Notes under the pieces: generated by a model | Seen by the model: the letters and a program-made list of their open reading frames with translations, nothing else | The model's database searches: none | Told to the model about the DNA's origin: nothing | Translations under genes and position numbers: made by a program | Shown here: positions 1 through 6,178 of the stretch, in pieces | Numbering within the stretch: the first letter of the stretch is position 1 | How the letters are laid out: the number at the start of each line of letters is the position of its first letter | Assembly: GCA_031459715.1 (NCBI GenBank) | Contig: JAVKIA010000016.1 | Coordinates: 1-58,214 of the forward strand | DNA length: 58,214 bases | Reading direction: 5' to 3' | Source: Armatimonadota bacterium | GTDB taxonomy: Bacteria > Sysuimicrobiota > Sysuimicrobiia > Sysuimicrobiales > Humicultoraceae

Positions 1-884
1 GTGCCGGCGACCGGGTCGTCACCACTCCCTTCACCTTCGCCGCCACCAGCCACGCCGTCGTCCATGCCGGGGCCCAGCCTGTCTTCGCCGACGTAGACCC
101 GCGGACCTACAACCTGGATCCGGCCGCGGTGGAGGCGGCGGTGGGGGAAAGAGGCGCTCGTGCCTTGATCGTCGTCCACCTCTTCGGGCTGCCCTGCGAC
201 ATGGCAGCCATCGACCAGATCGTCCGCCGCCACCGCCTGCTGTTGATCGAGGACTGCGCTCAGGCGCACGGTGCCGCCTTCCAGGGGCGCAAGGTGGGGA
301 CTTTTGGCCACGCGGCGATCTTCAGCTTCTACCCCACGAAGAACATGACCACGGGTGAGGGCGGGATGGTCGTCACCCCAGACCCGGAGGTGGCCCGTCG
401 GGCGCGGCTGCTGGTGGACCCGCGCTTCGGCGGGGAGTACGTCTACGATGTCATCGGCTACAACTTTCGCATGACCGACGTGGCCGCGGCCATGGGACTG
501 CCGCAGCTGCGCCGCCTGGACGGACACAACGCCATACGGCGCAGACACGCCCGTCTCCTCACCGAGGCCCTGCAGGACCTGGAGTGGCTGCAGGTGCCCC
601 TGGAACCCCCGGGCGCGTACCACGTGTACACCCAGTACACGGTGCGGGTACGGCAGCGGGAGGCGTTCATGGCCCACCTGGAGGCGGAGGGGATCGGGCA
701 CAAGATTTTCTATCCTCTGCTCATCCCCCACACGCCGGCCTACCGGCGGCTGGGCTTCGACGGGACCTTCCCCGTCGCGGAGACCCTGACCAGGGAGGTG
801 CTCTCCCTCCCGGTCCACCCCGCGCTGTCGGCGGATGATCTGCAGCGGATCATCGACGCCGCCCGGCGCTTCCGCCCCCGATGA
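1..884 (+). CDS. DegT/DnrJ/EryC1/StrS family sugar aminotransferase (5' partial)
   Basis: PLP-dependent aminotransferase of the type that adds an amino group to nucleotide-linked keto-sugars for glycan synthesis. The frame is open from base 3, reading GDRVVTTPFTFAATSHAVV, the usual family segment after the cofactor-phosphate loop, so the true start lies upstream of the window. The motif FSFYPTKNMTTGEGGMV (bases 321-371) carries the PLP-binding lysine, and EDCAQAHGA holds the aspartate that contacts the pyridine nitrogen. The stop overlaps the next start as ATGA, so it is translationally coupled to the oxidoreductase, a common pairing in UDP-amino-sugar pathways. The exact sugar substrate cannot be read from sequence. 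Confidence 0.93.
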   Translation, partial: AGDRVVTTPFTFAATSHAVVHAGAQPVFADVDPRTYNLDPAAVEAAVGERGARALIVVHLFGLPCDMAAIDQIVRRHRLLLIEDCAQAHGAAFQGRKVGTFGHAAIFSFYPTKNMTTGEGGMVVTPDPEVARRARLLVDPRFGGEYVYDVIGYNFRMTDVAAAMGLPQLRRLDGHNAIRRRHARLLTEALQDLEWLQVPLEPPGAYHVYTQYTVRVRQREAFMAHLEAEGIGHKIFYPLLIPHTPAYRRLGFDGTFPVAETLTREVLSLPVHPALSADDLQRIIDAARRFRPR

Positions 885-1801
885 GCCGCGTGCGCCTGGC
901 CGTGGTGGGCCTGGGGCAGTGGGGGCGACACCACGTACGCATCCTGGCCCGACTCCCCGGCGTGGACCTGGTGGGTGTGGTGGACCGGGACCGCCGCGAG
1001 GCCCTGCACCTGGCCCAGCGGTTCGAGACGCGACCCTACGCGGACTACCGGGAGCTGCTGGGCAGGGTGCAGGCGGTCTCCATCGCCGTGCCCACGGCGC
1101 TGCACTATCAGATGGCGCGGGACTTCCTGGATGCGGGCGCGCACGTCCTGGTGGAGAAGCCGATGACGGTAACCGCGGAGGAGGCGGCGCACCTGGTGGA
1201 ACTGGCGGCCCGGCGGGAGCGCCTGCTGCTGGTGGGGCACATCGAGCGCTTTAAGCCGGCGGTGCAGCGCCTCTTCCGCCTGGTGCGCGAGCCGCTGGCC
1301 ATCGAGGCACGGCGGATGCGGCCCTACGACCCGGGGCGGACCATGGACGTGGGTGTGGTCATGGACCTGATGATCCACGACGTAGACATCGTCCAGTCCC
1401 TGGTGCCCGGCCGCTTCGAGGAACTGCAGGCCATCGGCGTCTGCGTGCGCAATTCCCACGAGGACCTGGCGGTGGCGCGGTTGCGCAGCAGCAGCGGCTG
1501 CCTGATCACCCTGACGGCCAGCCGGGTGGCGGCGCGGAAGACGGCGGAGCTGGAAGTCACCATGTCCGACGGCAGCGTGCACTTGGACTTGCTGCGGCAG
1601 ATAATCACCGTTCACCACTTCAGCGGCGAAGTGCAGCGGGTGACCGTGCAGGGGGAGGAGCCGCTGGAGCTGGAGCTGCGCCACTTCGTGGAATGCGTGC
1701 GCGGCCAGGCTCGCCCCCTGGTCGGCGGGGAGGACGGGCTGCGCTCGCTGCAGGTGGCCGAGGCGCGGATGGTGCAGATCCGGCCGCCGGTGCACGTCTA
1801 G
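881..1801 (+). CDS. Gfo/Idh/MocA family NAD(P)-dependent oxidoreductase
   Basis: 306-residue dehydrogenase acting on sugars or sugar nucleotides. The N-terminal Rossmann fold shows VGLGQWGRHHVRIL (residues 8-21) and an acidic residue at the end of strand 2 (GVVDRD), which favours NAD. The family EKP motif is present as VLVEKPMTV (about residues 89-97). The C-terminal half is the mixed alpha/beta substrate domain, with MDVGVVMDLMIHDVDIV matching the region holding the catalytic histidine. It starts inside the preceding aminotransferase stop and the two probably act in one nucleotide-sugar pathway, perhaps oxidising a sugar before transamination (WlbA-like). The substrate is inferred only. Confidence 0.92.
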   Translation: MSRVRLAVVGLGQWGRHHVRILARLPGVDLVGVVDRDRREALHLAQRFETRPYADYRELLGRVQAVSIAVPTALHYQMARDFLDAGAHVLVEKPMTVTAEEAAHLVELAARRERLLLVGHIERFKPAVQRLFRLVREPLAIEARRMRPYDPGRTMDVGVVMDLMIHDVDIVQSLVPGRFEELQAIGVCVRNSHEDLAVARLRSSSGCLITLTASRVAARKTAELEVTMSDGSVHLDLLRQIITVHHFSGEVQRVTVQGEEPLELELRHFVECVRGQARPLVGGEDGLRSLQVAEARMVQIRPPVHV

Positions 1802-1802
1802 G

Positions 1803-2204
1803 GTGCCTGCCTCCTGGGAGACGCTGCAGGTCCACAGCACCGCTCGCGTTGACCTGGTGGACATCACCGCGCGGGTGGTCGCGCTCCTGCCCGCCGGGGC
1901 GGAGGGCGCGCTTGTGCTCTTTACCCCCCACACTACCGCAGCACTTCTACTGAACGAGCACGAGCCGGGCCTCCTGCAGGACCTGCGGGCCTGGCTGGAG
2001 CGCCTGGCACCGACGGCGGAGCCCTACGCCCACAACCGGGTGGACGACAACGCCGACGCCCACCTGCGCGCCGTGGCGCTGGGGCCTTCCCTGGTCCTGC
2101 CGGTGGCGCAGGGGCGGCTGGCGCTGGGCCGGTGGCAGCGCATCTTCCTGGTGGAGCTGGACGGGCCCCGGACGCGGCAGGTGCGGCTGCGACTGATCAC
2201 TTGA
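1803..2204 (+). CDS. YjbQ family protein (secondary thiamine-phosphate synthase-like)
   Basis: 133-residue UPF0047/YjbQ protein. Family signatures are FTPHTTAALLLNEHEPGLL (about residues 39-57), the histidine/asparagine patch AHNRVDDNADAHLRA, and the C-terminal WQRIFLVELDGPRTRQV. The length equals the family norm. It starts with GTG one base after the preceding stop, so it is probably co-transcribed with the sugar genes. Members can replace ThiE weakly in vivo, hence the name, but their natural reaction is unsettled. Here it lies 1.5 kb upstream of a thiamine transporter and kinase, which may be meaningful. Confidence 0.9.
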   Translation: MPASWETLQVHSTARVDLVDITARVVALLPAGAEGALVLFTPHTTAALLLNEHEPGLLQDLRAWLERLAPTAEPYAHNRVDDNADAHLRAVALGPSLVLPVAQGRLALGRWQRIFLVELDGPRTRQVRLRLIT

Positions 2205-2223
2205 GAGCGCCTCTGGGAAATCT

Positions 2224-2240
2224 CGGGTGGCACCACCCCG
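2224..2240. terminator. hairpin between convergent genes, possible terminator without U-tract
   Basis: GGGTG-GCAC-CACCC forms a 5-bp GC stem with a 4-base loop between yjbQ and the convergent RAM-domain gene. No run of T follows on either strand, so intrinsic termination is doubtful. The position is the main argument. Confidence 0.3.
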
Positions 2241-2246
2241 GGCGGG

Positions 2247-2480
2247 CTAGGGGCGGACGACGACGCAGGCGGTGACGCTGGCCACTCCGTCAATCTTCTT
2301 CAACGCTTCGGTGAGCGCGGGGAAGCCCCGGGTACCCTCCATCTGGGCGATGGCGATGATGTCCACCTCGCCCATGGTCACCACCGCCTCCGTGATCCCC
2401 GGCACCCGGCGCACCGCCCGGGCGACTTCCGCGGGGGTCCTGTGCCCCAGCGTGATCAGGAAGTAGGCGGTTTCCAGCAC
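2247..2480 (-). CDS. Lrp/AsnC ligand-binding (RAM) domain protein
   Basis: 77-residue stand-alone RAM (regulation of amino-acid metabolism) domain, the effector-binding and oligomerising half of Lrp/AsnC regulators, with no helix-turn-helix. Visible features are the first strand TAYFLITLG, the PGITEAVVTMGEVDIIAIAQ strand-helix-strand region, and KKIDGVASVTACVVV at the end, typical of the single-domain family. It starts with GTG at 2480 within GATGTG; ATG codons nearby are out of frame. It is divergent from the PurM-like gene with only 22 bp between the two start codons. It may modulate full-length Lrp proteins or act as an amino-acid sensor; the partner is unknown. Confidence 0.85.
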   Translation of the reverse strand: MLETAYFLITLGHRTPAEVARAVRRVPGITEAVVTMGEVDIIAIAQMEGTRGFPALTEALKKIDGVASVTACVVVRP

Positions 2481-2490
2481 ATCCTCATGC

Positions 2491-2497
2491 TATAGTA
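2491..2497. promoter_or_regulatory. overlapping divergent -10 elements (bidirectional promoter)
   Basis: On the plus strand TATAGT (2491-2496) ends 6 nt before the GTG start of the PurM-like gene. On the minus strand TACTAT (2497-2492) ends 11 nt before the GTG start of the RAM gene. Both fit a -10 hexamer of the TANNNT type, and both transcripts would be leaderless or nearly so. No convincing -35 was seen on either side. Confidence 0.6.
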
Positions 2498-2502
2498 AAG
2501 CA

Positions 2503-3495
2503 GTGATTCCGGGGAAGGTTCCCCCCGCGCTGCTCCGCCGTCTCGTCTATCCGCACCTGACCCACCGGCCGGATGTCCTGGTCGCCGCCGGCATCGGGCA
2601 GGACAGCGCCGTCCTGGACTTCGGGGCCCACGTCTGCGTCGCCACCTGCGACCCCATCACCGGCGCGGTGCGGCACCTGGGGCGTCTGGCGGTCCACGTG
2701 GCCTGCAACGACGTGGCCGCCACCGGCGCCGAGCCTGTGGCCCTGCTGCTCACCCTCCTCTTGCCGCCGGGGGTCCGGGAGGAGGATCTGGAGACGATCA
2801 TGCGCGAGGCCGGGCACGCCGCCGCGGCCATGGGCGTGGCCATCGCAGGCGGGCACACCGAGGTTACGCCCCGGGTGACCGAGACCGTCGCCGTCGTTAC
2901 CGCCATCGGTCGTGCGCCGCGCGGCGCTTACGTGCACGCCGGGGGGGCGCGACCAGGCGACGCCCTCCTGCTGACCAAGGCGGCTGGCATCGAGGGGACG
3001 GCCATTCTGGCCACGGACCTGGCAGAGCGGCTGGACGGGCCGGTCCCCCGTCAGGTCCTGGAGCGGGCGCGGCGTTTCATCGACGAGGTGAGCGTGCTCC
3101 CCGAGGGGCGGGTGGCGGTGCGTGCAGGGGCCACCGCCATGCACGACGTCACCGAGGGCGGGGTGCTCACCGCGGCCTGGGAGCTGGCCGAGGCGTCCGG
3201 CCTGGGGGTGACGGTGCGGGCAGACGCCGTGCCCGTGCGCCCTGAGACCGCCGCCATCTGCGCGGCGCTGGGGGCGGATCCCCTGCTGCTCATCGGCAGC
3301 GGGGCGCTGCTGGTGACCACGAGTGATCCGGAAGCGACACTGGCAGCGCTGCGCGGTGCCGGCATCCCCGCGGCGCACATCGGCACCATGCTGGCGGGGG
3401 AGCGGGTGGTGCAGCAGGGGGGTCGGCTGCAGGCGCTGGCGCCGGCTCCCCGAGACGAGTTGTGGCGCATCCTGGAGGAGTACGCCGCGCGCTGA
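2503..3495 (+). CDS. AIR synthase-related protein (PurM/HypE/ThiL superfamily)
   Basis: 330-residue ATP-dependent enzyme-fold protein. The N-terminal PurM domain shows GIGQDSAVLDFG (metal and ATP-binding aspartate, about residue 32), TCDPITGA and NDVAATGAEPVALLLTLLLP, the superfamily core. AGGHTEVTP and the C-terminal ATP-grip-like half follow. It resembles the HypE-like hydrogenase-maturation family more than true ThiL, because ThiL's usual His-Phe after the metal site is missing. No hydrogenase genes are near, and the next operon is thiamine salvage. The start is GTG, 6 nt after a TATAGT -10 box, so the mRNA is probably leaderless. Function unassigned. Confidence 0.8.
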   Translation: MIPGKVPPALLRRLVYPHLTHRPDVLVAAGIGQDSAVLDFGAHVCVATCDPITGAVRHLGRLAVHVACNDVAATGAEPVALLLTLLLPPGVREEDLETIMREAGHAAAAMGVAIAGGHTEVTPRVTETVAVVTAIGRAPRGAYVHAGGARPGDALLLTKAAGIEGTAILATDLAERLDGPVPRQVLERARRFIDEVSVLPEGRVAVRAGATAMHDVTEGGVLTAAWELAEASGLGVTVRADAVPVRPETAAICAALGADPLLLIGSGALLVTTSDPEATLAALRGAGIPAAHIGTMLAGERVVQQGGRLQALAPAPRDELWRILEEYAAR

Positions 3496-3520
3496 GGTGG
3501 TGCGCCTGCGCCCCGCCTGC

Positions 3521-3526
3521 TATTAT
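3521..3526 (+). promoter_or_regulatory. -10 element for the TPP-riboswitch transcript
   Basis: TATTAT lies about 23 nt upstream of the first conserved riboswitch bases, so transcription would begin near 3533 and include the whole aptamer. No clear -35 hexamer was found. Confidence 0.5.
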
Positions 3527-3548
3527 CAGGGCTGAAACTGCACAGGCA

Positions 3549-3656
3549 CGGCTGGGGGAGCTCGGTTGAGCCGGGCTGAGAGTGCAGTCGGTACCGGCGG
3601 GTACGCTGCTGCAGACCCCTTGAACCCGATCCAGGTAATTCTGGCGTGGGGAAGCG
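3549..3656 (+). ncRNA. TPP riboswitch (thi-box)
   Basis: The conserved aptamer is readable in order: GGGGGAGC near 3554, CTGAGA at 3576-3581 (the pyrimidine-binding junction), ACCCCTTGAACCCGATCC at 3615-3632, and GGTAATTCTGGCGTGGGGA ending near 3652. An extra stem-loop (3582-3613) is inserted after CTGAGA. It sits in the leader of thiT-thiN and should switch these salvage genes off when thiamine pyrophosphate is high. The output element is probably the region at 3666-3710. Confidence 0.95.
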
Positions 3657-3665
3657 GAAGAGGAA

Positions 3666-3710
3666 GCCGCCAGGCCCGGTCGGGTCGGCGGCTCGACCAT
3701 TTTTGCCGCC
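3666..3710 (+). promoter_or_regulatory. possible riboswitch expression platform with mutually exclusive stems
   Basis: GCCGCC (3666-3671) can pair with GGCGGC (3687-3692), with CCCG/CGGG inside, and is followed by a T5 run at 3700-3704: a terminator-like shape, though the T run begins 7 nt after the stem. The same GGCGGC can instead pair with GCCGCC at 3705-3710. The two folds exclude each other, as expected for a switching platform. The assignment is inferred from base pairing only. Confidence 0.4.
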
Positions 3711-3743
3711 TCCGCCAGCACGTGGGGAAGGAGGGAAGATGTG

Positions 3744-4262
3744 ATGTCCCGGGAGCGGTTGCGACGGCTCACGGAGACGGCGATCGCGGTGGCCCTCGTG
3801 GCCGTGCTCAGCAACATCCGTGTCTACAAGCTGCCCCAGGGTGGCTCGGTGACAGCGGCCAGCCTGGTCCCCATCTTCTACATCGCCCTGCGCTGGGGCG
3901 CCCCCTGGGGTATGCTGGCCGGCGCACTGGCCGGTGTGGTCAACTACATCCTTGAGCCGTTCTTCGTCCACCCCGTCCAGGTGCTGCTCGACTACCCTGC
4001 GGCCTTCGGCGCCCTGGGCCTGGCCGGGTTCCTGGCGCGCTGGCCGGCAGCTGGCATCGTCGCTGGCGGGGCGGGCCGCTGGCTGGCCCACTTCGTCTCG
4101 GGCGTGGTCTTCTTCGCCTCCTACGCGCCGCCGGGGCAGAGCCCGTGGGTCTACTCGGCGATCTACAACGGCAGCTACATGCTGCCGGAGGTGGTCATCA
4201 GCATCGTGGTCACCCTGGTGCTTTTGCGCAGTCTGCAGCGGGTGCAGCCGGCGACGCGGTGA
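3744..4262 (+). CDS. thiT: thiamine ECF transporter S component (ThiT)
   Basis: 172-residue integral membrane protein with about six hydrophobic segments, the substrate-binding subunit of an energy-coupling-factor thiamine importer. Family features include the early LPQGGSVTAASLVPI, a DYPAAFGALGLAGF segment, and GRWLAHFVSGVVFF, which match the thiamine-binding loops of ThiT. The EcfA/EcfT partners are not in this window and are presumably shared from elsewhere. ATG at 3744 lies 8 nt after AGGAGGG; an in-frame GTG at 3741 is the alternative. The out-of-frame ATG at 3739 is followed at once by a stop. Controlled by the upstream TPP riboswitch, coupled to thiN. Confidence 0.93.
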   Translation: MSRERLRRLTETAIAVALVAVLSNIRVYKLPQGGSVTAASLVPIFYIALRWGAPWGMLAGALAGVVNYILEPFFVHPVQVLLDYPAAFGALGLAGFLARWPAAGIVAGGAGRWLAHFVSGVVFFASYAPPGQSPWVYSAIYNGSYMLPEVVISIVVTLVLLRSLQRVQPATR

Positions 4263-4894
4263 GGGCGCTTATCATCACCCAGTGCCCGGCCCGCGGGCAC
4301 CGGGCCCTGCGGCGGCTGGCGGCGGCGGCGGATCTGGTGCTGGCCGCAGACGGTGGTGCGCGGGTCGCCCGCCTGGCCGGGGTCGTGCCTCATGAGATCG
4401 TCGGCGATCTGGACTCGCTGGATGCGGCTACCAGGCGGTGGGCGAGACAGCGCCGCATCCGGCGTCGCGTCTTCCCCCGGGCCAAGGAGGCCACGGACGC
4501 CGAGCTGGCCTTGCGGCAGGCGCGGCGGCGGGGGGCGCGTCTGGTGTGGCTCTTCGGCGCGGTGTCCGGACGGCTGGACCAGACCCTGGCCAACGTACTC
4601 CTGCTTTTCGCCGCCCGGCGGCTGCAGGTGGTCGCCCGGCTGACTGACGGCCGGGCGGTGGCCTGTCTGGTGGATGGCGTGGTGGAAGTGCAGGGACGGC
4701 AGGGGGACGCCGTCTCCCTGCTGCCCCTCTCGCCGGTGGTGCGGGGGATCACCACGGTGGGGTTGCGCTATCGCCTGCGGCGCGGCGTGCTGCACCGCGG
4801 CTCCACCCGAGGCCTGAGCAATGAGATGACCGCCTCCGCCGCTGCGGTGCGCCTCACCGCAGGGGACCTGCTGCTGGTGCACACGCCGCGGTAG
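4259..4894 (+). CDS. thiN: thiamine pyrophosphokinase
   Basis: 211-residue enzyme that converts imported thiamine directly to TPP with ATP. The catalytic N-terminal domain shows LAADGGARVA, GDLDSLD (metal-binding aspartates), KEATDAELAL and GAVSGRLDQTLANVLLL. The C-terminal thiamine-binding domain ends in GLRYRLRRGVL and STRGLSNEM, both typical. GTG at 4259 overlaps the thiT stop as GTGA. Transporter plus pyrophosphokinase behind one TPP riboswitch makes a complete thiamine salvage operon. Confidence 0.95.
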   Translation: MRALIITQCPARGHRALRRLAAAADLVLAADGGARVARLAGVVPHEIVGDLDSLDAATRRWARQRRIRRRVFPRAKEATDAELALRQARRRGARLVWLFGAVSGRLDQTLANVLLLFAARRLQVVARLTDGRAVACLVDGVVEVQGRQGDAVSLLPLSPVVRGITTVGLRYRLRRGVLHRGSTRGLSNEMTASAAAVRLTAGDLLLVHTPR

Positions 4895-4964
4895 CCGTTG
4901 GGTCCGGCAGGATTTTCGCATCAACCGCTAATGCGGCGGCTCCGGCCGTCGCCTCGGCTGGTGG

Positions 4965-4970
4965 TAGAAT
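4965..4970 (+). promoter_or_regulatory. -10 element of hslO (leaderless)
   Basis: TAGAAT ends only 6 nt before the hslO ATG at 4977, so transcription would start at or next to the start codon. No ribosome binding site is present between them. Confidence 0.6.
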
Positions 4971-4976
4971 ACGAGC

Positions 4977-5852
4977 ATGCCCGACCACCTCGTCCGCGCC
5001 ATCGCCGCCGGAGGCAACGTGCTGGGATTTGCCGCGGTGACCACCCACACCGTGGAGGAGGCCCGCCGCCGACACCAGACCGCTCCCACCGCCACCGCGG
5101 CGTTGGGACGGACCCTCGCCGCCACCGTGATGCTGGGGGCGGGGCTGAAGGCCGAGCAGCGCCTTACCGTGCGCGTGCTGGGCGATGGGCCGCTGGGCGG
5201 CATCATCTCCGAGGGCAACGGCCGCGGAGAGGTGCGCGGCTACGTGCAGAACCCCCGGGTGGACCTGCCCCTGACCCCGCGGCGGAAGCTCAACGTGGGC
5301 GCGGCGGTGGGACGGGGGACCCTGCATGTGACCAAAGACGTAGGGTTGCGCTATCCCTATCACGGCAGCGTCCCCCTCGTCTCCGGAGAGATCGGCGAGG
5401 ATGTGGCCCACTACCTGGTGGTCTCAGAGCAGGTTCCCGCGGTGGTGGCTCTGGGCGTGCTAGTGGCACCAGACCAGCGCGTGGAGGCCGCCGGCGGCTT
5501 CATCATCCAGGTTCTGCCCGGTGCCCCCGCCCAGATCCCCCGCTACCTGGAGGAGCGAATGAGCCACCTGCCCGGTGTGACCCAGCTGGTGCGCCGCAGT
5601 GGCAGCGCGGCGGAGCTACTCTCTGAGGCGCTGGGCGATCTGGACTCCCGGGTGCTGGAGGAGGTCCCGGTGGCCTTCCGCTGCGGGTGCTCGCGGCAGC
5701 GGGTGGAAGGGGTGCTGGTGGCCCTGGGGCGCGATGAGGTGAGCCGGCTGGTCGAAGAGGAGGGCCAGGCCGAAGTGATCTGCCGCTTCTGCGGCGATCG
5801 TTACGTGCTGGGCGCTGCGGACGTGGAGCGGTTGTTCACCCCGCGCGCCTGA
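4977..5852 (+). CDS. hslO: Hsp33 redox-regulated chaperone
   Basis: 291-residue holdase chaperone activated by oxidation. The N-terminal domain has HLVRAIAAGGNVLGFAAVTT, the family GPLGGIISEGNG and GYVQNPRVDLPL segments, and VLPGAPAQIPRYLEE. The C-terminal zinc redox switch is intact: C236 and C238 in CGCS, C269 and C272 in CRFCG. Under oxidative stress the zinc is lost and disulfides form, exposing the substrate site. It is transcribed alone and its end overlaps the convergent rpmB by 17 bp. It appears to have a leaderless promoter. Confidence 0.97.
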   Translation: MPDHLVRAIAAGGNVLGFAAVTTHTVEEARRRHQTAPTATAALGRTLAATVMLGAGLKAEQRLTVRVLGDGPLGGIISEGNGRGEVRGYVQNPRVDLPLTPRRKLNVGAAVGRGTLHVTKDVGLRYPYHGSVPLVSGEIGEDVAHYLVVSEQVPAVVALGVLVAPDQRVEAAGGFIIQVLPGAPAQIPRYLEERMSHLPGVTQLVRRSGSAAELLSEALGDLDSRVLEEVPVAFRCGCSRQRVEGVLVALGRDEVSRLVEEEGQAEVICRFCGDRYVLGAADVERLFTPRA

Positions 5853-6027
5853 CCCGACCGGACTTGAGGCAGGAGGTGCAGACAACCACTCGCCGCAGCC
5901 GTCCGCCGACCACTCCTCGGACGCGCTGCAGGTTCGCCCGGTAGACCCGCTTGGTCCGCCGGTGGGAAAAGCTTACGGAGAAACCCGTTGTCGTGCCCTT
6001 GCCGCAGATCTCGCACTGCCGCCCCAT
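5836..6027 (-). CDS. rpmB: 50S ribosomal protein L28
   Basis: 63-residue L28 of the zinc-binding type, with CEIC near the N-terminus (residues 5-8) and CTSC near residues 51-54, plus SHRRTKRVYRANLQRV, which binds 23S rRNA. Length is normal. The 3' end overlaps hslO by 17 bp on the opposite strand. A promoter is visible upstream at 6074-6103 on the minus strand, and the gene is divergent from recG. Confidence 0.97.
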   Translation of the reverse strand: MGRQCEICGKGTTTGFSVSFSHRRTKRVYRANLQRVRGVVGGRLRRVVVCTSCLKSGRVRRAG

Positions 6028-6073
6028 GGTATGCCTCTGTGTCGCAGTTGGTCCCCGGCCCCAAAACGCTCAC

Positions 6074-6103
6074 ATCCTACCACGCGCCCCGTTGGGGACG
6101 CAA
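6074..6103 (-). promoter_or_regulatory. rpmB promoter
   Basis: On the minus strand TTGCGT (6103-6098) and TAGGAT (6079-6074) are separated by 18 nt, a reasonable sigma-70-type promoter giving a 5' leader of about 40 nt before the rpmB ATG at 6027. Confidence 0.5.
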
Positions 6104-6178
6104 CGGCATAACCCGCACAGCCCGCCGCTGCGCACCGCTTCCCCCGCTGCCCTTCGGATCGTTTCTTAGAGAGGAAAG

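Noticed and set aside
2224-2240. GGGTGGCACCACCC looks like the T-box core motif
   Set aside because: No Stem I, no specifier and no synthetase or amino-acid gene follows; it sits between convergent genes and is explained as a simple hairpin.
2503-3495. PurM-like protein as thiamine-monophosphate kinase ThiL
   Set aside because: ThiL-specific residues after the metal site are missing, and thiN already makes TPP directly; kept as AIR synthase-related.
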